A DNA stretch of 64,000 bases from Helianthus annuus (taxonomy: Eukaryota; Streptophyta; Magnoliopsida; Asterales; Asteraceae). How positions within the stretch are numbered: position 1 is the stretch's first letter; the number at the start of each line of letters is the position of its first letter. The notes below the pieces were generated by a model, which did no database searches, was not told the DNA's origin, and saw nothing but the letters and a program-made list of their open reading frames with translations. Shown piece after piece: positions 42,521 through 55,219 of this stretch. The translations under genes and the position numbers were made by a program. The stretch lies in the NCBI RefSeq assembly GCF_002127325.2, contig NC_035444.2, positions 81,981,870 to 82,045,869 on the forward strand. Direction: 5' to 3'.

Positions 42521-44652
42521 GTAAAGTTAAACATCAACTTGACGTTGATGAATTCAGTTGTTATTATTAAATCACAAAAAAAATAATGAAGATAAAGAAG
42601 CTGCAGTTTCGATCGGATAGCCTATAGGCTGATTCATTTAATTTTTTTCCTTCAAATCCACTTACACATATAAGGTTCTCATAAATTAGTTATATGAGCA
42701 CTAACGTCATATAATATAATAGCTAACTTATATATTATGTCACAAAACAAAGACGTTAGATGGCTGTTAACAGCCTTACATCGCAGCCCATTGAGGGTGT
42801 TTGATTTTGTCTTTCTTTTAAATGCCAAAGTCCCAACAACTTATCATAAATGCCAACCACCTTAACCCTAATCTTTCCCTTATAAATACCACTCTAATCC
42901 CAGCCACTTTTCCACTTTACAAACTCAAATCTTACTCCCAAATAACTCAAAATCGCAGCTGAAATCACAAGTTCGAGCAGATTGTTCAGCCTTCACAAAA
43001 GTGAGCATAACTCACTCAATACTTGTCCGATTTAGTCCATTCTTTTTCCTATGTGCTTGGATTGACCTTAGCTTCGATTCCATGGGTTTTTCATAGTAAA
43101 TAAGTCCCTGGAACTCCGGCAAAAAGGCTTCAAAGTCCACTGTTCGTTTCTGTTTTCATTTAATCTTTGTTAAACTTAACCAAACTTGAGTTTTCTCATC
43201 TCAAACCTATGTCCTAATGCTCATAATCAAATGAATGGTTAGTTGGGCTTAAAAACAAGGTTGAGACATTCAAAATAAGAGGTTAATCCTCATATACTTT
43301 CTGTTTTATTTAGGGTTTTTAACCCACAAGTGATGTTCAAGCTTCAAGCTTGACGAAGGTGTGATTATGGACTAACTTGGGTTGTCCAACATAGAATCCC
43401 CACATCACTTGATGATTTCTCATAGTGTAGTTGTTTCTTATTCTTGTATTAATATTAGTTCATGACCCTCCTTGTATGTTTTTACATCAAGTGTAGTGGT
43501 GAACCATAAGAGGTACCTAAATGGAAGCTTGTTCTTCCTACCTCCTACATGATTTCTATGACACAATAGAGGTACCTAAATGAAGATTAACCTTCTACCT
43601 CATGCTTGATTATTGGACTCAATAATACATATAATACTTATACATATATTTACTATTCGAACTCTTGATGATGGACTTGTGTTCATTCGTCCAAGTAGTA
43701 GAATACATCATCCAAGACATAAGACTTGTTACGATTCTAATGAGTATACTACTCATGAAAACATTAACCCATGAGGTTTCATAGTGTCAAGAACAAGTAC
43801 TTGGTGTTTAAGGATGATTACTTTTAAATACATATATTCTTGTGTTTTAACTTCCTAAATCCCTAAACGAACATATTCAACCTTCTAACCTCATCAACTT
43901 CGTCACATTGGATAATCGGAAAGCCTATGCAAATTTGTGAGTATACTCGCAACCCCCTTTTTATGTTTACCACTTTTTGGGGTGTAACATGTTTTACTAT
44001 TAAACAACACTTAAACTTTTTCTTTATGCAATGCACAAAACAATCCTTATACATGAATACTTTGCTATGATACTTGATGCTTACGTGGACCATACTTATG
44101 TGATATGTTTTAGTCATTAGCTCTCACGAGCCTCCCTTCGACATGTATAGCGCTATAGGAGTAACGCACCGCCCCCTTAAACTTGGGTCATGTTGAATTA
44201 ATTAAACTTTCTTGCGTAAACAGAGGTTGGCTAGAAATATTGCATGCCACGTTAGGTTGATTTCGTATAAACTAAGTTGCCATGTGGATTCGTTTTAAAC
44301 TTTTATACTTATACTTATACTTATGCTTAAACTTGTATACTCGCCTTTGCTTTTGCATTGAACTTTATTTTAAACATGTTACAGGTTGAGGATGATGATG
44401 CTATGAAATGAAGTAGCGTTGATGCCTAGATACACGTATAGACGATTAGGTTTAATCGTTGTATCAATTTTGATTATGTTGTATTGTAATTCCTTTGAAC
44501 TTGACGTTATTTGATTTCTTTGTAATGTTGACAAATGAATTATGAAAGGAAATCGGTTTATTAAATATTGTCACAAATAGCGTTATGATGTCTCTAGCAA
44601 TCTTCACACTTCGTCTCATCCCGATGTTTCCGCCATTGGTTGGGGTGTGACA
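42266..44652 (+). repeat. Element E LTR 1
   Basis: 2,387 bp, TGTAACACCTGTC...GGGGTGTGACA. TATAAATA is at 42881-42888, with the perfect palindrome GGCTGTTAACAGCC at 42762-42775. It contains the longest TAA microsatellite of the three copies (42424-42520). Several substitutions set it apart from LTR 2 and LTR 3, which agree with each other at those sites. Confidence 0.93.
42424..42520. repeat. (TAA)n microsatellite in LTR 1
   Basis: About 32 uninterrupted units (97 bp). The same site has about 26 bp in LTR 2 (47788-47813) and about 41 bp in LTR 3 (53044-53084). The 71-bp length difference between LTR 1 and LTR 2 equals the microsatellite difference. Confidence 0.92.
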
Positions 44653-45016
44653 GATTGGTATCAGAGCCATAACTATAGGGAATTAGGAAAAGTAGGAATG
44701 CTTTTACCTAGTCTATAGTTTTAGAGCCTTATTATTATGTTTTGCTTGAACCACTTGCATGATACTTTATTTGCTCCTTATTTATTTTCTTTTGGCTTTT
44801 AAACGTATATGTCACTTTTGTGTTAATACTTGCTTTATTATTTGTTAATACTTGTTGTATTATTCCATCCTTTATGTGCTATCCGTGAAATGTCTTTTAC
44901 GTATTATTTCTTGAGATGCTTATTGTGCTTATACTTGTTATTATTATTTTGAACATACATCTTTTTACTCGCTTATACTAAAATCAAAAACACTCGTAAT
45001 ACACAAACGAGACAAC

Positions 45017-45130
45017 TTCACCAAAATAGGCGTGAAACCAACAATTTGGTGAACAACTCTCAATCCATCTACTTTTCCTTTTTACATGAAATTCACCATC
45101 AAGATAGGAGTGAAATCCTCACCTTGATGG
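45017..45130 (+). promoter_or_regulatory. Leader hairpins H1 and H2 of body 1
   Basis: H1: arms 45017-45025 (TTCACCAAA) and 45045-45053 (TTTGGTGAA), perfect. H2: arms 45096-45103 (CCATCAAG) and 45123-45130 (CTTGATGG), perfect. Both enclose ATAGG-N-GTGAAAYC. Weaker relatives are at 45225-45257, 45648-45685 and 45721-45760. Body 2 repeats all of them (H1 50311-50347, H2 50390-50424). An RNA structural role in packaging, dimerisation or translation is inferred. Confidence 0.6.
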
Positions 45131-47020
45131 AGAAATTCAAATTTCAAATTCTAGTGGACCCTCGTCAAAGTGTTGAAATTAAATTTTGACCCGACGAGTA
45201 CCAACCACACTTAGGATACGAAATCGTCAAGTTAGGGGTGAAACCCGCACCTTGTCGACTAGTTCCACTCCTTGAATTTTTTCATAAATCCCGCCAAGTC
45301 TCGAAATTTCGATTGATTTGGGACATGTAGTAACCGGAAGGGTAATTACCGTTAACCGACTTGTCGGCGAGAGTATTTTACCTATTAGGCCAAAGCATGA
45401 TCCTCAAATTCAAAAGACTTTTCGACCACTTTGGTTAGTCAAAGTTCCGTTTGGAACCATCCAAATTTTAACCAAACATGTGTTTCTATTATTTATCTTA
45501 TACGATGCCATTTTTTTTCAAATCTAAATTTACTTCCAATATTCTCTTTTCACACACACAACATATTGAATACTTTTCATACATTTATACATATGCATGA
45601 CTTCATATAATTTGAATTCATATTCCTTGTAACGACAAGTGGAGACATATCATCGAGATAGGAGTGACTTCCTTACCTTGACGATTAACTCCACTCCCCT
45701 TTTCTTAAAACGACCTCATCAACGAGTTAGGGGTGATTCCCTTACCTAGGTGATCGTTACCAAAACGTCCATTCAAAATATCTTATTATGCAAACTCGAT
45801 CATATTTTATACCTAAATTGTTTATCATTAACCATATCCCTACTTATGCGATTTTCAAAATTTATTATTTTATCAAACGTATTCTTTATTCCATTATACA
45901 TTTCACATAGATCATATACACGAGATTCTTAATCATGTCTTAAAATGTTTTATTACCCGAAATTTAAACCTTACGAAATGCTACCTAACAATTCAATCGG
46001 TCCAATGAATCTCTTGCCCATGAACTTTATATTCGACTTAATAACTAAAACACACTCACGTTATATCACCGTACTAAAGACTTCCATTCTTAATCAAAAC
46101 CAAACCAACCTTTCTCAATTACTTATAAGATCTTATTGATATTATAAGATCGTTTTACCAAAGACTCTTTTCAACATCAACAAATCATTTGTCAAAACCC
46201 TTTACAATGAACACTAACTCCTTTTGCTAAATTCCTTTTTCTAAGGATCAACATTTTCACAAGAACCTCCTAAACTCAAAATTTCTTGTTTGATGAAACG
46301 AACTTACTTTTTTCACCTTTTCCTACACCAATTTTTTAAAACACGTGGCAAGCAGACTTCATGGGGACCGACCATCTCCGGATTACGTAAACTCTTTTAA
46401 AATAAGAGTAGCTTTTTCATTCACTACAAAATACATTATGCTTAACCAATGAATACTTATTATTGTCTTACATTTACAAACTATATTCTACCCTTCATAT
46501 CAAGCTCAATCTAATTTTATAAGCTCAACGTTTCGTTTAAACAACTATACATGCATTTTATCATACAAATTTTAGTAGATATCTCGCGATAACATCATTC
46601 ATATCGTTTGTATTACCTACTAAACTTTTTGAACGCTTTTATACACTTAAATCTGTGATGTCCCAACATACACTATATACGTAAATTTTATTATTCGTAC
46701 CTACACTTATATTCATACGTTTTACACTTATACTTATACACGTACTACTTACACGTTTTATGCTTATGCTTGTGCACATACTACTTACACGTTTCATGTT
46801 TAATGCTCATACATACATGCGTATTCATACTTAAACTTATGCTCATACTTTCATCCATACTCATGATTCATACATTCGTACCCGTACGTGAGTGTAATCC
46901 GAGGGATTTGCTTACGTGGGTCTCATACATACTTAAGCATGGACTTGCTTATATGCTATATTCTTATACGTACACATTCTTATTTTTTTTTAAATTATGT
47001 ATACCCTGATTCATACTCAA

Positions 47021-47098
47021 CTAGTACAAGCTATGCGGATCGTGCGACAATCAATATAACTAGTACAAGCTATGCGGATCGTGCGACAATCAATATAA
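47021..47098 (+). repeat. 39-bp tandem duplication private to body 1
   Basis: The unit ACTAGTACAAGCTATGCGGA... ending CAATCAATATA occurs twice in tandem here, but once in body 2 (about 52315-52353). It accounts for nearly all of the length difference between the two bodies (2,978 against 2,940 bp), so it arose after the array formed or was lost from one copy. Confidence 0.88.
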
Positions 47099-47630
47099 TC
47101 GCGGGTGCACACGGGATTATAGTGATTGGCTCATGAGAACCATAAAGTGTACTACTGTGTATGGTAAAACACAGAACGTACCATGACACCGAATATGAAA
47201 CGGACATAATGTGGTCAAAACATGGTGGATACGCCGCTAGTACTTCCTATATATAAGTGTTTTCACCATGTTACCAAATTTCGTAAAACGTGCCATGAGA
47301 AATTCAGTGTTTTGCAGACCTTTTGGACCTAATACAAACTTCACACAACTCACAAATGCATTATATCCGATTATCCACGACGAGACTTCATTCTTAACAC
47401 ACTACTTTCGTCTATCCAGTACTTATGCTAATTCTGATACTCGCTATCGTGTATTCAACATCAATCGTTTACTTTTATACTCTCATTATTCTCCTTTATT
47501 CTTTGTCATTTATACGAACCCCGCTCGCGATCAAGTCTCATCTATTCTCTCTGTTGAATCCTTGGATGTCATCTTTTCAAAAGTCTTCCTCTTAGATTCC
47601 GAGGACGAAATCTCCAAAAGTAGGGGAGAC

Positions 47631-49946
47631 TGTAACACCTGTCAAAATGGATTCCCGAAATCCGACTCGTTTTGAAAGATCTAAATCCTAACCTTTGAGA
47701 CTACGGAATTTCTTCGTGAGTTAAATAACCGTCGAAAGATCTTATATGGTTAATGACCTGTTTAATTAATTAATTATTTTATGTTGTAAATAATAATAAT
47801 AATAATAATAATAGTAAAGTTAAACATCAACTTGACGTTGATGAATTCAATTGTTATTATTAAATCACAAAAAAAAATAATGAAGATAAAGAAGCTGCAG
47901 TTTCAATCGGACAGCCCATAGGCTGATTCGTTTAATTTTTTTCCTTCAAATCCACTTACACATATAAGGTTCTCATAAATTAGTTATATGAGCACTAACC
48001 TCATATAATATAATAGCTAACTTATATATTATGTCACAAAACAAAGATGTTAGATGGCTGTTAACAGCCTTACATCGCAGCGCATTGAGGGTGTTTGATT
48101 TTGTCTTTCTTTTAAATGCCAAAGTCCCAACAACTTATCATAAATGCCAACCACCTTAACCCTAATCTTTCCCTTATAAATACCACTCTAATCCCAGCCA
48201 CTTTTCCACTTTACAAACTCAAATCTTACTCCCAAATAACTCAAAATCGCAGCTGAAATCACAAGTTCGAGCAGATTGTTCAGCCTTCACAAAAGTGAGC
48301 ATAACTCACTCAATACTTGTCCGATTTAGTCCATTCTTTTTCCTATGTGCTTGGATTGACCTTAGCTTCGATTCCATGGGTTTTTCATAGTAAATAAGTC
48401 CCTGGAACTCCGGCAAAAAGGCTTCAAAGTCCACTGTTCGTTTCTGTTTTCATTTAATCTTTGTTAAACTTAACCAAACTTGAGTTTTCTCATCTCAAAC
48501 CTATGTCCTAATGCTCATAATCAAATGAATGGTTAGTTGGGCTTAAAAACAAGGTTGAGACATTCAAAATCAGAGGTTAATCCTCATATACTTTCTATTT
48601 TATTTAGGGTTTTTAACCCACAAGTGATGTTCAAGCTTCAAGCTTGACGAAGGTGTGATTATGGACTAACTTGGGTTGTCCAACATAGAATCCCCACATC
48701 ACTTGATGATTTCTCATAGTGTAGTTGTTTCTTATTCTTGTATTAATATTAGTTCATGACCCTCCTTGTATGTTTTTACATCAAGTGTAGTGGTGAACCA
48801 TAAGAGGTACCTAAATGGAAGCTTGTTCTTCCTACCTCCTACATGATTTCTATGACACAATAGAGGTACCTAAATGAAGATTAACCTTCTACCTCATGCT
48901 TGATTATTGGACTCAATAATACATATAATACTTATACATATATTTACTATTCGAACTCTTGATGATGGACTTGTGTTCATTCGTCCAAGTAGTAGAATAC
49001 ATCATCCAAGACATAAGACTTGTTACGATTCTAATGAGTATACTACTCATGAAAACATTAACCCTTGAGGTTTCATAGTGTCAAGAATAAGTACTTGGTG
49101 TTTAAGGATGATTACTTTTAAATACATATATTCTTGTGTTTAACTTCCTAAATCCCTAAACGAACATATTCAACCTTCTAACCTCATCAACTTCGTCACA
49201 TTGGATAATCGGAAAGCCTATGCAAATTTGTGAGTATACTCGCAACCCCCTTTTTATGTTTACCACTTTTTGGGGTGTAACATGTTTTACTATTAAACAA
49301 CACTTAAACTTATTCTTTATGCAATGTACAAAACAATCCTTATACATGAATACTATGCTATGATACTTGATGCTTACGTGGACCATACTTATGTGATATG
49401 TTTTAGTCATTAGCTCTCACGAGCCTCCCTTCGACATGTATAGCGCTATAGGAGTAACGCACCGCCCCCCTTAAACTTGGGTCATGTTGAATTAATTAAA
49501 CTTTCTTGCGTAAACAGAGGTTGGCTAGAAATATTGCATGCCACGATAGGTTGATCTCGTATAAACTAGGTTGCCATGTGGATTCGTTTTAAACTTTTAT
49601 ACTTATACTTATACTTATGCTTAAACTTGTATACTCGCCTTTGCTTTTGCATTGAACTTTATTTTAAACATGTTACAGGTTGAGGATGATGATGCTATGA
49701 AATGAAGTAGCGTTGTTGCCTAGATACACGTATAGACGATTAGGTTTAATCGTTGTATCAATTTTGATTATGTTGTATTGTAATTCCTTTGAACTTGACG
49801 TTATTTGATTTCTTTGTAATGTTGACAAATGAATTATGAAAGGAAATCGGTTTATTAAATATTGTCACAAATAGCGTTATGATGTCTCTAGCAATCTTCA
49901 CACTTCGTCTCATCCCGATGTTTCCGCTATTGGTTGGGGTGTGACA
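47631..49946 (+). repeat. Element E LTR 2 (middle)
   Basis: 2,316 bp, with TATAAATA at 48175-48182. It is flanked by body sequence on both sides, with no target duplication. At most sites where the three copies differ it agrees with LTR 3 rather than LTR 1, so if it is a recombinant the switch point must lie near its 3' end. Confidence 0.92.
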
Positions 49947-52886
49947 GATTGGTATCAGAGCCATAACTATAGGGAATTAGGAAAAGTAGGAATGCTTTTA
50001 CCTAGTCTATAGTTTTAGAGCCTTATTATTATGTTTTGCTTGAACCACTTGCATGATACTTTATTTGCTCCTTATTTATTTTCTTTTGGCTTTTAAACGT
50101 ATATGTCACTTTTGTGTTAATACTTGCTTTATTATTTGTTAATACTTGTTGTATTATTCCATCCTCTATGTGCTATCCGTGAAATGTCTTTTACGTAGTA
50201 TTTCTTGAGATGCTTATTGTGCTTATACTTGTTATTATTATTTTGAACATACATCTTTTTACTCGCTTATACTAAAATCAAAAACACTCGTATTACACAA
50301 ACGAGACAACTTCACCAAAATAGGCGTGAAACCCACAATTTGGTGAACAACTCTCAATCCATCTACTTTTCCTTTTTACATGAAATTCACCATCAAGATA
50401 GGAGTGAAATCCTCACCTTGATGGAGAAATTCAAATTTCAAATTCTAGTGGACCCTCGTCAAAGTGTTGAAATTAAATTTTGAGCCGACGAGTACCAACC
50501 ACACTTAGGATACGAAATCGTCAAGTTAGGGGTGAAACCCGCACCTTGTCTACTAGTTCCACTCCTTGAATTTTTTCATAAATCCCGCCAAGTCTCGAAA
50601 TTTCGATTGATTTGGGACATGTAGTAACCGGAAGGGTAATTACCGTTAACCGACTTGTCGGCGAGAGTATTTTACCTATTAGGCTAAAGCATGATCCTCA
50701 AATTCAAAAGACTTTTCGACCACTTTGGTTAGTCAAAGTTCCGTTTGGAACCATCCAAATTTTAACCAAACATATGTTTCTATTATTTATCTTATACGAT
50801 GCCATTTTTTTTTCAAATCTAAATTTACTTCCAATATTCTCTTTTCACACACACAACATATTGAATCCTTTTCATACATTTATACATATGCATGACTTCA
50901 TATAATTTGAATTCATATTCCTTGTAACGACAAGTGGAGACATATCATCGAGATAGGAGTGACTTCCTTACCTTGACGATTAACTCCACTCCCCTTTTCT
51001 TAAAACGACCTCACCAACGAGTTAGGGGTGATTCCCTTACCTAGGTGATCGTTACCAAAACGTCCATTCAAAATATCTTATTATGCAAACTCGATCATAT
51101 TTTATACCTAAATTGTTTATCATTAACCATATCCCTACTTATGCGATTTTCAAAATTTATTATTTTATCAAACGTATTCTTTATTCCATTATACATTTCA
51201 CATAGATCATATACACGAGATTCTTAATCATGTCTTAAAACGTTTTATTACCCGAAATTTAAACCTTACGAAATGCTACGTAACAATTCAATCCGTCCAA
51301 TGAATCTCTTGCCCATGAACTTTATATTCGACTTAATAACTAAAACACACTCACGTTATATCACCGTACTAAAGACTTCCATTGTTAATCAAAACCAAAC
51401 CAACCTTTCTCAATTACTTATAAGATCTTATTGATATTATAAGATCGTTTTACCAAAGACTCTTTTCAACATCAACAAATCATTTGTCAAAACCCTTTAC
51501 AATGAACACTAACTCCTTTTGCTAAATTCCTTTTTCTAAGGATCAACATTTTCACAAGAACCTCCTAAATTCAAAATTTCTTGTTTGATGAAACGAACTT
51601 ACTTTTTTCACCTTTTCCTACACCAATTTTTTAAAACACGTGGCAAGCAGACTTCATGGGGACTGACCATCTCCGGATTACGTAAACTCTTTTAAAATAA
51701 GAGTAGCTTTTTCATTCACTACAAAATACATTATGCTTAACCAATGAATACTTATTATTGTCTTACATTTACAAACTATATTCTACCCTTCATATCAAGC
51801 TCAATCTAATTTTATAAGCTCAACGTTTCGTTTAAACAACTATACATGCATTTTATCATACACATTTTAGTAGATATCTCGCAATAACATCATTCATATC
51901 GTTCGTATTACCTACTCAACTTTTTGAACGCTTTTATACACTTAAATCTGTGATGTCCCAACATACACTATATACGTAAATTTTATTATTCGTACCTACA
52001 CTTATATTCATACGTTTTACACTTATACTTATACACGTACTACTTACACGTTTTATGCTTATGCTTGTGCACATACTACTTACACGTTTCATGTTTAATG
52101 CTCATACATACATGCGTATTCATACTTAAACTTATGCTCATACTTTCATCCATACTCATGATTCATACATTCGTACCCGTACGTGAGTGTAATCTGAGGG
52201 ATTTGCTTACGTGGGTCTCATACGTACTTAAGCATGGACTTGCTTATATGCTATATTCTTATACGTACACATTCTTATTTTTTTTTAAATTATGTATACC
52301 CTGATTCATACTCAACTAGTACAAGCTATGCGGAACGTGCGACAATCAATATAATCGCGGGTGCACACGGGATTATAGTGATTGGCTTATGAGAACCATA
52401 GAGTGTACTACTGTGTATGGTAAAACACAGAACGTACCATGACACCGAATATGAAACGGACATAATGTGGTCAAAACATGGTGGATACGCCGCTAGTACT
52501 TCCTATATATAAGTGTTTTCACCATGTTACCAAATTTCGTAAAACGTGCCATGAGAAATTCAGTGTTTTGCAGACCTTTTGGACCTAATACAAACTTCAC
52601 ACAACTCACAAATGCATTATATCCGATTATCCACGACGAGACTTCATTCTTAACACACTACTTTCGTCTATCCAGTACTTATGCTAATTCTGATACTCGC
52701 TATCGTGTATTCAACATCAATCGTTTACTTTTATACTCCCATTATTCTCCTTTATTCTTTGTCATTTATACGAACCCCGCTCGCGATCAAGTCTCATCTA
52801 TTCTCTCTGTTGAATCCTTGGATGTCATCTTTTCAAAAGTCTTCCTCTTAGATTCCGAGGACGAAATCTCCAAAAGTATGGGAGAC
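49947..52886 (+). other. Element E body 2 (non-coding)
   Basis: 2,940 bp, near-identical to body 1. PBS at 49950-49963. It has the same five leader hairpin units and the same 135-codon frame (52524-52931). The purine tract carries one substitution (AAAAGTATGGGAGAC, 52872-52886). There is no gag-pol. Confidence 0.87.
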
Positions 52887-53044
52887 TGTAACACCTGTCA
52901 AAATGGATTCCCGAAATCCGACTCGTTTTGAAAGATCTAAATCCTAACCTTTGAAACTACGGAATTTCTTCGTGAGTTAAATAACCGTCAAAAGATCTTA
53001 TATGGTTAATGACCTGTTTAATTAATTAATTATTTTATGTTGTA

Positions 53045-53084
<40 letters not shown>

Positions 53085-55219
53085 GTAAAGTTAAACATCA
53101 ACTTGACGTTGATGAATTCAATTGTTATTATTAAATCACAAAAAAAAAAATAATGAAGATAAAGAAGCTGCAGTTTCAATCGGACAGCCTATAGGCTGAT
53201 TCATTTAATTTTTTTCCTTCAAATCCACTTACACATATAAGGTTCTCATAAATTAGTTATATGAGCACTAACCTCATATAATATAATAGCTAACTTATAT
53301 ATTATGTCACAAAACAAAGATGTTAGATGGCTGTTAACAGCCTTACATCGCAGCCCATTGAGGGTGTTTGATTTTGTCTTTCTTTTAAATGCCAAAGTCC
53401 CAACAACTTATCATAAATGCCAACCACCTTAACCCTAATCTTTCCCTTATAAATACCACTCTAATCCCAGCCACTTTTCCACTTTACAAACTCAAATCTT
53501 ACTCCCAAATAACTCAAAATCGCAGCTGAAATCACAAGTTCGAGCAGATTGTTCAGCCTTCACAAAAGTGAGCATAACTCACTCAATACTTGTCCGATTT
53601 AGTCCATTCTTTTTCCTATGTGCTTGGATTGACCTTAGCTTCGATTCCATGGGTTTTTCATAGTAAATAAGTCCCTGGAACTCCGGCAAAAAGGCTTCAA
53701 AGTCCACTGTTCGTTTCTGTTTTCATTTAATCTTTGTTAAACTTAACCAAACTTGAGTTTTCTCATCTCAAACCTATGTCCTAATGCTCATAATCAAATG
53801 AATGGTTAGTTGGGCTTAAAAACAAGGTTGAGACATTCAAAATCAGAGGTTAATCCTCATATACTTTCTGTTTTATTTAGGGTTTTTAACCCACAAGTGA
53901 TGTTCAAGCTTCAAGCTTGACGAAGGTGTGATTATGGACTAACTTGGGTTGTCCAACACAGAATCCCCACATCACTTGATGATTTCTCATAGTGTAGTTG
54001 TTTCTTATTCTTGTATTAATATTAGTTCATGACCCTCCTTGTATGTTTTTACATCAAGTGTAGTGGTGAACCATAAGAGGTACCTAAATGGAAGCTTGTT
54101 CTTCCTACCTCCTACATGATTTCTATGACACAATAGAGGTACCTAAATGAAGATTAACCTTCTACCTCATGCTTGATTATTGGACTCAATAATACATATA
54201 ATACTTATACATATATTTACTATTCGAACTCTTGATGATGGACTTGTGTTCATTCGTCCAAGTAGTAGAATACATCATACAAGACATAAGACTTGTTACG
54301 ATTCTAATGAGTATACTACTCATGAAAACATTAACCCTTGAGGTTTCATAGTGTCAAGAACAAGTACTTGGTGTTTAAGGATGATTACTTTTAAATACAT
54401 ATATTCTTGTGTTTTAACTTCCTAAATCCCTAAACGAACATATTCAACCTTCTAACCTCATCAACTTCCTTACATTGGATAATCGGAAATCCTATGCAAA
54501 TTTGTGAGTATACTCGCAACCCCCTTTTTATGTTTACCACTTTTTGGGGTGTAACATGTTTTACTATTAAACAACACTTAAACTTATTCTTTATGCAATG
54601 CACAAAACAATCCTTATACATGAATACTATGCTATGATACTTGATGCTTACGTGGACCATACTTATGTGATATGTTTTAGTCATTAGCTCTCATGAGCCT
54701 ACCTTTGACATGTATAGCGCTATAGGAGTAACGCACCGCCCCCCTTAAACTTGGGTCATGTTGAATTAATTAAACTTTCTTGCGTAAACAGAGGTTGGCT
54801 AGAAATATTGCATGCCACGATAGGTTGATCTCGTATAAACTAAGTTGCCATGTGGATTCGTTTTAAACTTTATACTTATACTTATACTTATGCTTAAACT
54901 TGTATACTCGCCTTTGCTTTTGCATTGAACTTTATTTTAAACATGTTACAGGTTGAGGATGATGATGCTATGAAATGAAGTAGCGTTGATGCCTAGATAC
55001 ACATATAGACGATTAGGTTTAATCGTTGTATCAATTTTGATTATGTTGTATTGTAATTCCTTTGAACTTGACGTTATTTGATTTCTTTGTAATGTTGACA
55101 AATGAATTATGAAAGGAAATCGGTTTATTAAATATTGTCACAAATAGCGTTATGATGTCTCTAGCAATCTTCACACTTCGTCTCATCCCGATGTTTCCGC
55201 CATTGGTTGGGGTGTGACA
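52887..55219 (+). repeat. Element E LTR 3
   Basis: 2,333 bp, with TATAAATA at 53448-53455. It ends GGGGTGTGACA directly against the second gtcga (55220-55224), after which D's integrase resumes. Confidence 0.93.

Larger units (their letters stand above)
44653..47630 (+). other. Element E body 1 (non-coding)
   Basis: 2,978 bp. The PBS TGGTATCAGAGCCA is at 44656-44669. The leader (44670 to about 45770) holds five hairpin-like units with the core AGGNGTGA. The rest is AT-rich, with only short frames. The end (TTCCGAGGACGAAATCTCC) resembles the sequence after the Pol stop in D-type elements and precedes the purine tract AAAAGTAGGGGAGAC (47616-47630). A 39-bp tandem duplication is at about 47021-47098. 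The 135-codon frame at 47268-47675 crosses into LTR 2 and shows no recognisable domain. Confidence 0.85.
42266..55219 (+). mobile_element. Element E: tandem LTR-body-LTR-body-LTR, no gag-pol
   Basis: Three LTRs (42266-44652, 47631-49946, 52887-55219) alternate with two bodies of about 2.95 kb. Only the outer ends carry the target duplication gtcga (42261-42265, 55220-55224), so one insertion was later expanded, most simply by unequal recombination between LTRs. Each body has a tRNA-Met PBS and a purine tract but no gag, protease, RT or integrase: a LARD-like, non-autonomous element. Leader homology, PBS type and the TGTAACACC start tie it to the D lineage. Confidence 0.92.

Noticed and set aside
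47268..52931. A 135-codon ORF present in both bodies of element E (47268-47675, 52524-52931)
   Set aside because: It is duplicated only because the body is. It crosses into the LTR, shows no domain, and near-identity of the two copies reflects recent duplication rather than selection.
43863..54684. An 84-codon minus-strand ORF in all three E LTRs
   Set aside because: It is antisense to the LTR transcript, has no recognisable motif, and recurs only because the LTR recurs.
42266..55219. Segmental duplication of host DNA
   Set aside because: The repeat ends coincide exactly with LTR TG...CA termini, PBS and purine tracts, so a retroelement array explains it fully.
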